Below are positions 36,303 to 48,495 of a DNA stretch of 64,000 bases, in pieces. The position numbers were made by a program, and so were the translations under genes. The notes beneath the pieces were generated by a model. It had not been told where the DNA came from, searched no databases, and saw only the letters and a program-made list of their open reading frames with translations. The first letter of the stretch is position 1, and each line of letters begins with the position of its first letter. The DNA is from Lingula anatina (Eukaryota; Brachiopoda; Lingulata; Lingulida; Lingulidae), in the NCBI RefSeq assembly GCF_001039355.2, contig NW_019775442.1, forward strand, positions 178,281 to 242,280, read 5' to 3'.

Positions 36303-37460
36303 GTGGCCTGCTTGATGTGGTCAGTTTGGGATGAAATGGAGCAGTGGTCATTAGTTCCCACGGATGACCGGTTGCCATGACAGTAAATGGACTACTTACA
36401 GGTATTACACAAAAAATGGTTGATATTGTTTTACTAGTTATGTGACAATGGATTATATCTTATCTGTAGAGAATGAAACTGATTATCATATTTTTTGTTT
36501 TCTTTACATAGAGTAATTTGTCATGATAAGAATTTTTATTAGTAATTTCCTTAGTGACTCCTCTCAAATTGCTCCTCAGAAAATGTCCTCCAATTTATCA
36601 CAGCCAATTGACATACTTATCCCAGATTTTTACAGTGTGCAAATTTCACAAAAATTTCAACAGATTTGGCAGAGTTCTGCTTATATAATTGTGTTCAATC
36701 TGAGTTTGTGCTGGTTTCTGCAGTCACTATTGTGCCCAGCAGCTTTCAAAAGGCAAGGTCATTTTTAACTTATCACAGGTCACTCACCACAACACTGATG
36801 TCTACCATATAAGGTGGCCACTTGGCAGTTTACCATAGTTTTAATATTTTCCCAACTGGCTCTGGTGGACTGTCAGGTTTTTGTCTTTTTATGAAAATAT
36901 TTGCGTTCTTTCACATAAATATTGTCATTTCTCATTTTACAGCCCCAGCATGCATGCAACATTGTGTTTTTGCCTTGTTGAACATGCGTGGAATGTATTT
37001 TATATGAAGTAGACAGGAAATGGCAGTTGCAAGAAAAGCTCTTCATCTCACCCAGATATGCAACACAGCAAGTTTCAGGATGAATGATTTGTGAAGAGCC
37101 ATAGTAAACAGGTAACTGGACTTGTTGCAGGTAGCTCACAAAATGAACCTCTGGTTTATGTTTAGAAGTAAGAATAGGTTATTGGTTTTCTGTCTTTCCT
37201 CTGTAGAGAAACAAACATCAATAGTCAGGTGAATCATTAATAAAATAAATGATTCACTGCTTTAATTGTAATGTGAATTTAAGTTTTATAGTCATTAAGT
37301 ACTTAAGTATTTGGTCCACACCCCTCATTTGTTAATAATTCATTTGAACCAATTCATCTGTACGCACAAAACATATAAAATGAATACTTGTAATATATAT
37401 TTAATATATTTACCTATATTGTTCATGTGTAAGTAACTTTTTATACGTAGTGGCTAAAGG
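36303..37460. repeat. Diverged tandem duplication, unit B
   Basis: Second copy. The matching block is 36943-37111 (169 nt), with TTTTACAG before and GTAACTGG after. Shared pieces include GACAGGAAAT, AAGTTTCAGGATGAATG and GGTTTTCT(G/C)TCTTTCCTCTG. Confidence 0.7.
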
Positions 37461-37508
37461 AACTCCATGTTTTATTATTTGGGTAAACAGGAATGTTAAC
37501 AGATCTGT

Positions 37509-37697
37509 AAAGGCGCATTCAGAACAGTGGACTAAAAGATCCGCGTATCAAATATGGACGACCCACTAGAATGCCTGTTGTGTAACACCCGCAGGGAATC
37601 TATTCAGTGTCTAATCGGGAATTAAGTGGCAAGCTTTTTAGTGGGTCGCCATATTTAATCCTAGGATCTGTTAGTCCTATGTTCTGAATGCGCTCTA
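37509..37697. mobile_element. MITE with GCGCATTCAGAACA ends
   Basis: The left arm GCGCATTCAGAACAGTGGAC, ACGACCCACTA is inverted on the right as TAGTGGGTCGCCATATTTAA, GTTCTGAATGCGC. Arms are about 70 bp. Single ends of the same family (CATTCAGAATAGTGGACTAA) occur in the duplicated segment near 25790 and 29549. Confidence 0.85.
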
Positions 37698-38261
37698 ACA
37701 CTAACACCTAACACTTAACATACCTGGAATTCTGACCTCACCCTGCGTACCGTAGCCTATGAACAGGGATTACCATAGTGATCTTCAACTGTTGCTTACA
37801 TGTTCAATTTATTTATGCTTTTCCAAATAAATAAAAAAACGTTTTTGTTCTAACAATCACATGTAAATTGATATTGCTTTATGAGCAGTATCAAGATATA
37901 TCAAGTATGGTGAAATAAAATAAAAAGCATCCTATATTTGAATAAGGTATCATTAAAGGGTTCCTAGTAATAATTTGCACTATGATGTACGAAGGATACT
38001 TAAGGAAATTACAGATATTATCCAGTAACATTACAAACAGTAACACTCATTTCATTTATATTTTTAGCAAATTCACTTCTGAAATTGTGTAAAGAGCAGC
38101 ATGCAGACCAAGAGGTCTGTTTTACACTGAGTGAGAGTGCTACCAAAACCACCCAGAACAAGACTTCCAAACACAGCAGATCCTGTGGAGCCAGTTATAT
38201 GGAACAGTACAGTTGCACAACAAATGTGGGTTCCAGGTAACACAGAATCAAATTCCCCCAT

Positions 38262-38530
38262 ATACATGGAAACTATTCTAGTAGAGGCAGCATATACAGC
38301 TAGGAGATTGTGTTGGACAATACTCCATCACTGAAGGCAAATACACACAATGAACATGTTAAAATGTGAATTGATATTTAAGTTCAGTTATAATTTGTTA
38401 TAATAACTTTCCCCGCATGTATGGAAACTGGTATATTACAAGTAGAGGCAGCATATACAGCTAGATTGTGGTAGACTATTAGCCATCTCTGAAGGGAAAA
38501 AGACATCATTTAGGTGTGAATATATATTTC
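38262..38530. repeat. Two tandem units of about 140 bp
   Basis: The first (about 38262-38400) and second (about 38408-38530) units share ATGGAAACT, AGTAGAGGCAGCATATACAG and CCATC.CTGAAGG. Confidence 0.75.
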
Positions 38531-39680
38531 AGCTCAAATATGATATGTTATAGATGATCTCTGTTAGTGTTTGGTCATGATTTGCAATTGCAAATTTAAT
38601 CGCATTTATTATATACAGACACTTTTGGTCTGTCTATATTTTGATCATGGTATCTGTCCAGTGTCATCACCATATAGCACTTTGTGACTCATCTGTTGTT
38701 TACCCTATAACTGATAAACTGTATTTTTGTTGGAATTTTAATTTCTCTAGAAAATCAACATCATTGGATTATTTTATGATATCGTTTTGGTATCTTTAGC
38801 AGTTTGGACATGCTGCTACAGTATGTCCAGAGCATAACAAATTGAAGTAGCAATGTGGATATGTTTGTATTTTCGTCTGACGTTTTGTTTATGATTCTGA
38901 TATTTTATCCAGTTACTAAATATCACCATTTTGTGAATTAATGAAATTATCAAAAGTTCATTGTCAAGTGATTTGTCTGGTGCATGGCAGGTTACTTCAT
39001 CTGATAGTCTAATGATGCCAGGGTCCAGTGGTTCAAAATGTTGTATAGTCTGAGGCTCAGTGCTTGTAAAATCTGAAAGTACAATAGTGAATGGTGTAAT
39101 ATAGCGATTATAGGATCTGTGGAGGGCATTAATGTTTTTAATGACTGGCCTTTACTCCATTATGCCCCAGCATGGGTCAGGTGTTATTTAATGGCTCTAA
39201 TTTCATTGTTTCTTGAGCTCAAACATTTGGTTTTATGGTCTTGTTGCCTGCTGCTGTAAACATAAATAGTTATGTCATCACACTCAAGGTATATTTAACA
39301 AGATAAAAAACAGTAATTCCTTTCAATGAAGTATTTTATTTGTCGGAATTATATGACATACATATTTGCATTCCCCAGTAATGTAGGAGCATCTGTAATT
39401 TCTAAGACTGTATTAATGTCTTTAACAGCAACAAATCTGTTTGCGATTTTTGCTATGATGCTTTCAGCTTTAATGATAGATTTTTGCACATTTTACAGCT
39501 ATGCACGTTCATGTAGTAGTTAAATATATTTATTTCTGTGACAGTACCGATATCATTACAAAGCATACAAAGCCTATCTTCCAACTTCTCATTTGCAAAT
39601 TGAACATCTCCACCGCTGAATTCACAAAAAAATAATCTTTAGTTTTGGCTAACTATTCAAAAGGCAAGGGATATAAAAAT
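38531..39680. other. Non-coding
   Basis: No recognised gene or repeat. Confidence 0.4.
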
Positions 39681-39681
39681 A

Positions 39682-40112
39682 TTATCCATGCCTAATTATT
39701 TTTTCAATTAACTTAGAAATCAAGGCAAACACTTTCTCATCCCTTGCTCTTTCTTGTTCAAGGCACTGAGCCTCTTGTCTCAGGCGTAGATTCTCTTGCT
39801 GGAACCGCTGATCCTCCTGCTGGAGGCGCTGGGCATCCAGCTCCTGCTGCTTCTTGCCAATGTTGTAATATTCGTCAAAATTTGGCCCTGGAAGTCTTCT
39901 TGTCTTTGGGTGGCTGACCACTTGTGGAGGGCTGACTCTCCTCCACATCTGCTGGCTTTGCTGAGGCCCTTCTCCTTTTCTGCCTCCTCTCTTTTTGTTT
40001 TGCTTCTGGCTGTCGTCTGCAGCCGCATTCTATTCAAGCACATCAGTGAGTTTTTGTAGCAAGTGGTCTCTTTCACTGACTTTTTCAGCTGTTCTTGATC
40101 TATAAAAAACAA
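39682..40112 (-). pseudogene. Frameshifted coiled-coil protein, C-terminal part
   Basis: Three minus-strand frames joined by shifts show a Lys/Arg-rich linker (SQKQKERRQKRRRASAKP), a segment PSTSGQPPKDKKTSR and a Gln/Glu heptad region (LQQEDQRFQQENLRLRQE) ending in ALISKLIEKI. The layout resembles the C-terminal half of Myb/SANT-like DNA-binding proteins that accompany Harbinger-type transposases, but no SANT domain is visible, so that is only a suggestion. The frameshifts argue for a decayed copy. Confidence 0.45.
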
Positions 40113-40186
40113 GGTGAAATGAATGTACTCCTAAACCCTCAGTCTATTCAACTGATGATTAATAAAGCATTGTACTGGCAAATGAA

Positions 40187-40231
<45 letters not shown>
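40187..40231. repeat. (GT)n microsatellite
   Basis: An uninterrupted GT tract. Confidence 0.92.
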
Positions 40232-40234
<3 letters not shown>

Positions 40235-41631
40235 TGGTTAAGAACTTGGATTTCTGTTGTTCTGATGGTCTGAGGGTCAGTAACACCCTGGTCTCGATCT
40301 CCAGTAGCTATAGGGTCTTGGTTTGTTGGGTCTGTTGTTTTTGGCCTTGTACAACCGTTTTCCTTGCTCTGTAGGACTGGAAGTTATCTTCCTGGCTGCC
40401 AATGTTGGATTGAATTCTAGCACTTGATGCCTAAAATGCCCAACTTCCTTCAGATGAACATGTCCGCCTTCTGGAGTAATGGAGAATCTCCTCAGGAACG
40501 TATGTTTTAGCGCATCTGTCCATATCTCCTCAGTGCCTTGTGAGGCGGAGTGCCTGGTCTGGGGTGGTACAAGTGATTCTGACATTCTTTTTTCTTGTTA
40601 CATACTGCTGTGTCTATTGTCTAATTAATAGAACCATCTTTCCCTCAATAATTGTTAAACTATAATCTAACTGAATAAAACCTACATATTCTAATGTGCC
40701 TAGGGTTTGTACAAATAAGGCAGCAAAGCTGTCAAGTGTACACGGACAAAAAGAAAATAATGTCAACTCACTGGTTGTCTGTGTGTTAATTGATTTATAA
40801 AACAAATGTATTTCATGAAGATACATTTGATTATCATGTACATGTAATGACTGTGCCATGTTTCCATTACATACATTACCTTCTCACTAGAGCCTGGAGT
40901 AGACCGTATTCTGTATACTTAATCCTCAGGTAACCCACATGCTGTGAGATTGGTCTCTTTCAGATCTGTTGCTATCAGCTCCTCTTTTGTCTTTAGATTT
41001 CTGTGATACACAATTTTAGCTGTAAATGTGAGCAGATGCATTGCTTATGTTGCTGAATTTGCATGGTTCTTAACATATGCCTTTCCATTCTAAAACATTC
41101 TAAAACCTGCTATTTCCTGGGTGTTGGCTATTTAGTCAAGGGTAAACTGCCAGTTAAAGCGAAAGTGAAAGGTGGTATGTTGAGAGACTTTTTTTCTCTA
41201 AGCTGGCTGCTAATAGCGAAGCCTTTGTCAGCCTTTACACTGTCTCCTTCTAGAAGGTCTAATATTCCACTTCCTGTGTGTCAGAGGTGCAGTGATCTGT
41301 GTCAGAGGTGCAGCTAGTAAACAAAGAAGAAATGAAGTTTGTCGAAAAATTTGGGGCAATACCATTGAGAGCTTTAAATGTATTATGGCTCTTGTAATTT
41401 GAGTATGTTTTGCTACTTAAAAACAAGGGATGTGTTGGCCCCCAACACAAAATACAACAAGTTGGCCCAGGTTATAATCTTTCTTCTCACAGTGCTTAAA
41501 TGGCACTTGAATCAGTTGGCAAAATCTTGTTCATAGAGCCCAGCTTTTAATCTACACAAGAACATGAACAGTTCGTCAATTAGAAGCATATTACGTGGAC
41601 GGCCCCTCAAACTTGGTCTTTCTGATGCTGC
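40232..41631. other. No supported gene
   Basis: A 102-codon minus-strand frame at 40277-40585 is unrecognised. It may belong with the coiled-coil relic just downstream on that strand. Confidence 0.35.
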
Positions 41632-41825
41632 TTAATAAGCACTCTGCATGTTGTCTGCTGCTGGTTTTACAAATTCAAACAATAATCTAAATGTAGAACA
41701 AGTAAAACCTGTATAAAATATCATAATGGTATCGTCTGAACCAAATCTTTCAACCCCAAATGTCTCCAAAGATAGCTGCTGTTTCAGATTGGTATTTTCC
41801 TCTTGTAAGCTTGTAAGAGGAAATT
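41632..41825 (-). pseudogene. Harbinger/ISL2EU-like transposase N-terminal fragment
   Basis: The minus-strand exon-like piece starts after a TTACAAG acceptor and reads LQEENTNLKQQLSLETFGVE, then DDTIMIFYTGF and FEFVKPAADNM before a stop. The order of a short coiled coil, a FGVERF..DD....FYTGF block and F.FVKPAA is typical of the region just before the HTH_Tnp_4/DDE_Tnp_4 transposase domain. The HTH and catalytic core are absent from the window. Confidence 0.6.
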
Positions 41826-42204
41826 GAATCAGAAATATAAAGTATATATACATAAGGCAAGAATGACAAATATATATATGGCCAGATCTTAACCATAAGT
41901 TTCCTCCCTTTTTCTTTTCATTTTTTTCTTCATAAATACCCCTTTGTCCCTTCCATTTTGACAAAGAAAGGTCTTTGTCTAGGTTGAAAGAGGACAATGT
42001 TGCAATTTTATGAAAAAGAAACAAATAATGTGAAATTGATCAATGAATTGATATTCACATTGGAGTAATAAATATTAAATTAAAACATCTATTAATCTAA
42101 ATTTTCTCTAAATGAAAAGTGATGATATGACTAAAAAGTAATTAAGTACATGTGTATATATATAAGTTCCATAATCACTACACATCCATATTGATTATAG
42201 AACA

Positions 42205-42412
42205 ACAAATAACCTAAAAAAATTCTTCCAGTCCTTCATCGCTTTCAACCAATCGTTAGCTCTTTGTAACGGAATATGCTTCTTCCCATCTAAATATTTC
42301 AATTTGTCCATTTCTAGACACATTGAATTATTTTCTGTTCTAGCATCCTTTACATCAAACATCTGCTCATCCCTCATTTTTCTTAAAAGCCTCATTTCCT
42401 TCTCAAATACCT
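42205..42412 (-). pseudogene. Coiled-coil exon, paralogue of 56706-56918
   Basis: After a TTTATAG acceptor the frame reads FEKEMRLLRKMRDEQMFDVK, DARTENNSMC, EMDKLKYLDGKKHI. The same exon occurs at 56706-56918 (MQDELKFDIKDARTEKNSMC, KLKYLEGKKHI). Function unknown; the helical, charged character suggests coiled-coil pairing. Confidence 0.5.
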
Positions 42413-42677
42413 ATAAATTAATAAATATGTACCTCACCAAACTAATTCACACTCAAAAGAAGCCCTTATTTAACCTCTTCAATTTAATCCTATCACCAAT
42501 TACACACCTGCAATAACAAATCGCAAACATTTTTCTTTCCAGTAATTACTGTTTCTACAAACAAAAATCTCTCTAACCTGATGAATTTCAACATAACTAA
42601 TATCAACTAATAAAAAACACTCATACTGGCACCAAGAGTACTGGTTGAATCAGTGTGTTGTTAGAGATACTATAAAT

Positions 42678-42878
42678 TTATACAGTCTTCAACAAATTTA
42701 TATAAACCAAGGTCTTGGGCACTTCCTTTCTGCAGCTTCTGTCTGTATGAGCAGGTTTTCTTTGAGGACAGGTTCCTCCATGATCTACTGCATGAAAAAC
42801 ATCGCAATTACAAATGCTTGTGCATAGGGGACATCGTAAATTATATTTTCCCGTCGTCGACATTGGGCTGCGGAACAA
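42678..42878 (-). other. Unidentified Cys-rich reading frame
   Basis: The minus-strand frame contains CPLCTSICNCDVFHAV and then Cys/His residues (TCPQRKPAHTDRSC), compatible with a zinc-binding fold but matching no family I can name. It overlaps the end of the preceding repeat-protein relic in another frame. Confidence 0.25.
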
Positions 42879-43626
42879 GTTGGTGGTATGTCGAGATTTC
42901 CGTCGAAGTAAGCGTGTTCGAAGAGGGAGGGAGAAGCGACTTCATATCTACAGGCTCTTTAGCCCAGATTTTTTCCCTGAGGGTCTTGGGGACATGTTGG
43001 TCTAATAATGAATAGTAGCCCTTACCTTGAGAGCCCTGATCTTGAACCGAGCCGAGGAGGTGAGTGGTTAGCTGAAGCTGTGTTTGGTTAGAGGCAAGGT
43101 TACCCATGTAATCCTGAGAGGACGTAAGACCGGGATTAGAGAAGGAGTAACCCGTGTTACCCTGTGACGACGAGGTAGGCTGACAAACTTGTGGTTGGAC
43201 TGAATTACCCATGTAACCCGAGTTACCCATGTAACCCTGTGGGAATGGAGGGTGGGTTGGAGCAGAGAAACCCATGTTACCCTGTCACAACGTGGAAGGC
43301 TGGTCGTGAGATTGCAGATGCACGGAGTTACCCATGCAACCCTGCACGGGAGGTAGCTAAGTCGGGGCAGAGTAACCCATGTTACTCGGCATTGACCTTA
43401 CTGCTTCTAGATTCACGGTGTGCGAGGACGCTCGGCCGTGTAGGGAAACCTGGCTCTGGATAGGGTTACCCATGTAACCCTGTGAGGTTAGTTGATTGCT
43501 AGATGGTGGGCTGTTTATGACACCATGAGGAGCTTGACGCGAAGAAGTCGGGTTGCTATTGATTGTGCGTACATCAGAGGTCAGTGGTCCGCTACTAGGA
43601 ATCGAGTTAAGGGCGTCGGCTCCCAT
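42841..43626 (-). pseudogene. Gly-Tyr-Met-Gly-Asn repeat protein, two in-frame stops
   Basis: One minus-strand frame runs through the whole span except for stops at 43357-43359 and about 43285. It is rich in Ser, Pro, Gln and Asn and repeats QGYMGN, QGNMGF, GNTGYS and SNMGYS units. The C-terminal block LLDQHVPKTLREKIWAKEPV followed by a hydrophobic-acidic segment resembles, from memory, the conserved part of gag-like or recombinase-associated proteins of invertebrate tyrosine-recombinase elements. That link is tentative. Confidence 0.5.
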
Positions 43627-43789
43627 CTTCTTCCTTCATAAGCCTGTTCTTTGTTTCTGTTACCATAATTTGCAAGAATTCTCTTCTTGGGACGCCATAA
43701 TCAATGGCCTCCTCACCATGAAAAGCCACGTATAGGGGATAGCGTAGATTTTCTACTGTCAGCAATTGTTCAAGGCCATCCTCCCACAC
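43607..43789 (-). pseudogene. HECT ubiquitin-ligase domain fragment
   Basis: The minus-strand frame reads YPLYVAFHGEEAIDYGVPRR, then EFLQIM, matching the start of a HECT domain (V.F.GE.aiD.GG..REF). The second Gly of the GG pair is Val here. Only about 40 residues of the N-lobe are present and the catalytic Cys region is missing. The source may be a captured host exon or a mobile-element-borne HECT. Confidence 0.65.
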
Positions 43790-46003
43790 AGAATATCTGC
43801 TAACAAATATTTCTGTGTGGTCATAACTTGGGGTTTCCTCTGTATCTATTTTTTTTTTATGCCTGGGATGTGAACAGCTCGGAAGTTAATATTCTCCGTA
43901 AGGCAATGTAAAAAGTTTTCTAAGTAAGATCGTGATAGTATGGTCCTTGGATGTACATTTGTTCAATATAAAGGTCAGGGCCTCATTGTCGGCATAGAAC
44001 TTCTTTCTTCTGCTTAATACAAATGAAACATATCCCATAACAAAAGACAGACAACACCAAGTAAACATTTTATAAATCGACTTCTTTTTAATATAATCAT
44101 AATATAAACTTGTTATCTTGCAGTTCAAAATTTTTTAACATCAATTTTCTTTGTAAAAAAACCTTCATTAAAATACCTTATATGTATTATTTCTGTTATG
44201 TTAAAGGGATTCCCTTACCATAGTATGAAACATTTTCTTTTTAACACTGCCTTAAAAATTCGTTAAATTAATTTTAATTCAACTTTCCATGAATTAAGTT
44301 TCTGATTACAAATTTCCTACATATACATTTAAGTACAAAACTAAACTACATGCATCCAATATACCAGCCTATAAAGCAAATTTTTATGAGAACAAAATCC
44401 AATACATTTCATACTTAAGAACATAATATTCAAATTGACAACATGAAAACAATATTGAATCCATCTTAACATAGAAAACATTTTTATATATCCATTCTTC
44501 CACATTTCTTTTGTCACAATTGCCTCACAAAAAACCTTTTTGTTATAATACAAAAAGTCCATATCTTCTCCCATTTTCTTGAAACTTATTACCTTTTTAA
44601 TTTCCAAAGGTGCCAAATAATTAAACAAACTTGTAATTTAACCACTCCTTTTTCCTCTACATGCCATAAATAATCATTCCTAAGAAACTCTGCTCCCATT
44701 ACTAATGTCGTTGTCAACTTGAAGTAATTCCTACGTCACATACCTCTACCTGCAATCACTTTCAAATATAACTTCCTCTCCTTTGTCTTTTCCACCTCAA
44801 ATCATGGGTTTTAACCACCACATATTACTAAGAAGAGACTTAACTCACTTACATACAAAAACTATTATTTGAACTAGTCCAACTCCTACCCTTTCAACTA
44901 AAATGAACATTTAACAAAAAATTACACCAAAAATTTACCATTAAAAAGATATACCATTAATGAATACTACCCCTCTTCCCTAAATAATACAAGAAATTTA
45001 ATTAAATAAATAGAATAAGAAAAAAAACTTTCTAAGATAAAAAAATTCACCGTAAATAGTACCTGTCCCTCATATAATATAGTAAATTTAAACATTGTTT
45101 CCTGCTTATGGAATTTTGTATTTTATCTAAGCTTTCAATTAACATTTCTCAGGATTTTGAATACAAGGCTTCACATCCCCAAATATTAAAAAAAATGCAC
45201 CCAAACAGGTACATCTTCTGTGCGGTAACAACCAAACACCTTTTCTCCAAGCTGCATCTTTACACATTATTTTGCTATACTTACTTCTGCTTCATTTTCT
45301 TCTAGCATTCCAAGGTAGTCTAAACAATATTTTTTTTTAAAAAAGAATAACAGATCTAAACATTTTTTTTTTCATTGCCCCTAAATTTCTAATTGCAATC
45401 TCTGCAGCACATTCTGAGTCTCTCATCTTTCCATATCTTAGACAAATGTTCTAAAACAAATGAGTCAACAGGTTTAGAACCTTCAAACTCTAACATTTTA
45501 ACAGACTCTTCATAAGAATCATGTGGGGTCTCAACCCAATCATTTTCCTCCTCCATCAAGATGGCATACATATTTTGGCTTTCCATACCTGAACTTCTTT
45601 CGCCTGTGAAACTTAACTGAAATCTTCTGTCTCTACACAGCTTTTCAACTGCACACTCAAGAGCAACAAGAGATCTCCTTGGTCATGACCCTTTTATTAG
45701 TTCCGTTTCATCTACTGGTACATACCTATCATAAAATGGAAAAACTGTGTAGAGAGCAAATGTTATGTGTCCGCCTAGAAGTCCAGCTGATTGCACACTG
45801 AAGTCCGATAAGCCTGTGCTATCTCATGTGCTTTCGTAATGAACTTGATCGTGATGAAGTAGAATACTGCTGAGAAGCACATAAAAAGTCATCCTCAAGA
45901 AGGCTGACATCCCCATCTGTCCCCATCTGTCGTAGACCTGCCTACAAAGAAAATGCATTGGAAATTTAGACAAATTTGGTCTTGTATGGTGGCGGATCTC
46001 TGA
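43790..46003. other. AT-rich, no supported gene
   Basis: Short minus-strand frames (43886-44128, 44341-44628, 45389-45586) show no signature I can name. The plus strand is rich in C, A and T. Confidence 0.35.
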
Positions 46004-46390
46004 TCAATATATGAACATTTTCAGCCTACCCCTTTCAAAACACTTGCTGAGATTTTCCCTCATAGCCCTATGCTCCCAAATGAAGTCCCCAGGTCTTGTT
46101 CCAAAGCATAGAGCCGATGCATTAGCAGCTTCAAAAATACCACAGTCATTTCCGCCAGTTTGCTCCTGAACGTCTATATGCTCCATAATAATTTCCTTGG
46201 ATGGAGCAAAAAGCAATAAGGCAACGATCTCGGCAATCTTTATACTAAGTCTAGGACTATGTCTGGAATCATAAACTTGAACACAATTGCTAATATTTAT
46301 GTTATTTATGTTGGAAAGAGTAAGCCAAAGGAAGTTAAGATTAACTATCTGCACAAATGATGAAGTGGGGGATAGAAAAGAAATTACCAC
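46004..46390 (-). pseudogene. Ulp1/C48-type cysteine protease fragment
   Basis: The frame contains LWLTLSNI, VYDSRHS and VQEQTGGNDCGIFEAANASA, the arrangement of the catalytic region of C48 (Ulp1-like) proteases: His-Trp motif, Asp in YDS, Gln and Cys in Q.GG.DCG. The usual His before Trp is Leu here, so the triad is broken. Ulp1-like proteases occur in Ginger-type and other large transposons, and an integrase fragment lies just upstream on this strand, so a mobile-element origin is likely. About 128 codons are open, with no clear start. Confidence 0.7.
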
Positions 46391-46603
46391 TTATAACAAA
46401 CTCTTTGTCATCGTGCCTTGATTTGAAGAAAGCTCTGTTCTTAGTCTACTCAAATCATTTTTTGGAACCCATGTAAGACAGTGACAAGCTAACAAGGACA
46501 ATGTCCTTGCATAATGCATCTGTATGCATACTAATTACCTTGCTGGCACCCGAGTCTCCCTGTTGAACGTCGGGGGGAAAAAAAAAGAAGAGGAACCAGT
46601 GGC

Positions 46604-46804
46604 TCAATGTGGTGCTGTACGATATGCAAAGGTCACTAGCTCTAGATATCTTTCCCAGTCATTCTGCCTCTCATTTGTGACTTTTGACAGTGATGCCTTG
46701 AGTGTTTGGTTAAACCGCTCATCTAAGCCATTTGTATGTGGGTGGTATGCAGCTGTGATCTTATGCTTGATACCCCACTCTTTCAGAAGGTAATCTATCA
46801 GCAA
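46604..46804 (-). pseudogene. Integrase core fragment (Ginger/gypsy type)
   Basis: About 66 minus-strand codons contain AYHPHTNGLDERFNQTLK and FAYRTAPH, the region around the catalytic Glu of the DD35E integrase core. The first two Asp residues are missing. It sits 5' of the C48 fragment on the same strand, a combination known from Ginger1 transposons. A Ty3/gypsy origin cannot be excluded. Confidence 0.75.
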
Positions 46805-46920
46805 CAGAAAAATATTGGATGTAAAAATGGGTAAATAAGTATTTGGACAATTAAATTTTTACATTGGGAGATGTTAAGCTTATCTTTCCAAATATCTGCC
46901 TCTATTGATTCAAAGAGCAA

Positions 46921-47104
46921 GGCTGCGTTCACATGAAAAATCTATTATCTAAAAATCTATTTGTGTTATCTTGTGATCACGGTTTGTGCCCTGAATACCC
47001 CGCAGCGTAATTACTGGCAGTGCCAAGAATTAATTATAGCTTCAGAAGTAACTGGCTCACACTGCCCATAATTACGCCGTGGGGTATTCAGGGCTCAGAT
47101 CGTG
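46921..47104. mobile_element. Short relative of the long-TIR MITE
   Basis: It shares GCGTTCACATGAAAAATCTA, TCTTGTGATCACGGT, GCGTAATTACTGGCAG, GAAGTAACTGGCTC and GGGGTATTCAGGGC with the element at 2651-3144. The internal half is missing and the right end is cut off. Confidence 0.8.
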
Positions 47105-48495
47105 AGTTTTTTGTTTTGCTTTCCATATTTTCTCACAATGTCATCAATGGGGCCATGTGCTCCTTGCAGATCTGCTTGCTCTGCCTTTGCTGCTAGTACA
47201 TGCCCTGCCGTTTCCCAGTGGTATTTTATACTCATTTTTATGTACAGACACAGATGTATCTGTACATTTTGCCATCACCTGCGTCTGTCGTCGCCGGTCG
47301 CCGTCGCCATCGCCGTGCACTTTCATCGTTAACACGATAAGTGGAAGACAGTTTTACTTTTTGGCTGTATATTTACAGAGCTGTTGAATATTCATAAAAC
47401 GCAGGTCAATTTCGAAAATCAGCATGTTTAGGCCATTATTGTAGAAGTTATGCTGTTTTTTTCACTTTTCAGCATATATGCAACACTGTAAACACATTTC
47501 AAGGAAAACCGATAGGCCTGTTGTCATGAAACTCACAGGAGTAATCGATCTTACTATAACACAGGTCAAGTCGTGTATTGTATAATAAAGTTTCAAAAAT
47601 GGAAATAAACTCATATCATTGCAGTTTGTCATATTCAATCATTCACTATGTTCAGAATCTCAGAATGGAAGAAATTGGACATTTAATACTGCTCTATTAA
47701 TATTTTTCCCATCTCATCAATTTCGTAGTTGATCATATAAAAACGGTAGTAAACTGTTAATTTTGTTTTATGTTAGAAATTGTTAAAACTGGGAAAAAAA
47801 TTTCAGAACATTGCTGTCTTGTTTCCATTTTGGCATTTTCAAGTTGTGACTTTGAAGTTCCATGGGCCTGAAGACCTTTGCTAGTCACATTTTCTGAAAA
47901 TCCATGATACGTATATTGTATTATTAAAAATTAACGATCATTATGCTGTTAACCATTTGCAATATGGCATCAGAATAGAAGAAAACACAATTTTGGGTGC
48001 TGCTGCCATGATGACCATTATGGGAAAACCATGTTACTTATGATTGCCAAACTTTCAAAAAAGAAATACAGGACTAAAATGCAGCCTGAGTTGGAAAAGC
48101 AGTCTAATTGGCTTCTTTTTCTGGAAGTTATACATTTTCAAAGTGTGAACTTGTTACACATTTTACTTACATTGGTATTACCTGTTGAGCATAATTAAAA
48201 TTTGATGTTGAATTTGCAGTTTATCATAATGTACTTTTGCATCAGAATTGACAGTAGCCTATTTTGTGCATAGTTATTTCCTGTTTTTTGTCTGTACATT
48301 TGACAGCTTTGCTGCCTTGTTTAAATAATTAATTAACTTGATTTGATATGTTTGCAACAGGAAATGGTTACAATCATAGCAGCAGCTCTATCACTGGCAA
48401 AAGTGAAGAGGTTTTTTAGGTTAATGCAGTGTTTCAAGAAAGTGTTCTACACTCACCTTGTTTCAGTTTGATGTACTTGAATGTTTTAACATTGC
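47105..48495. repeat. Old dispersed repeat, related to 23.9-24.6 kb
   Basis: Patches such as ATGGGCCTGAAG, GACCATTATGGGAAAA and TTGGAAAAGCAGTCTAATTG match the start of the tandem segment near 23930-24500 in the same order. No coding frame is preserved. Confidence 0.45.

Noticed and set aside
47144-47335. Frame with GDGDGDRRR run
   Set aside because: It comes from a short CGC/CCG-rich patch and shows no recognisable domain.
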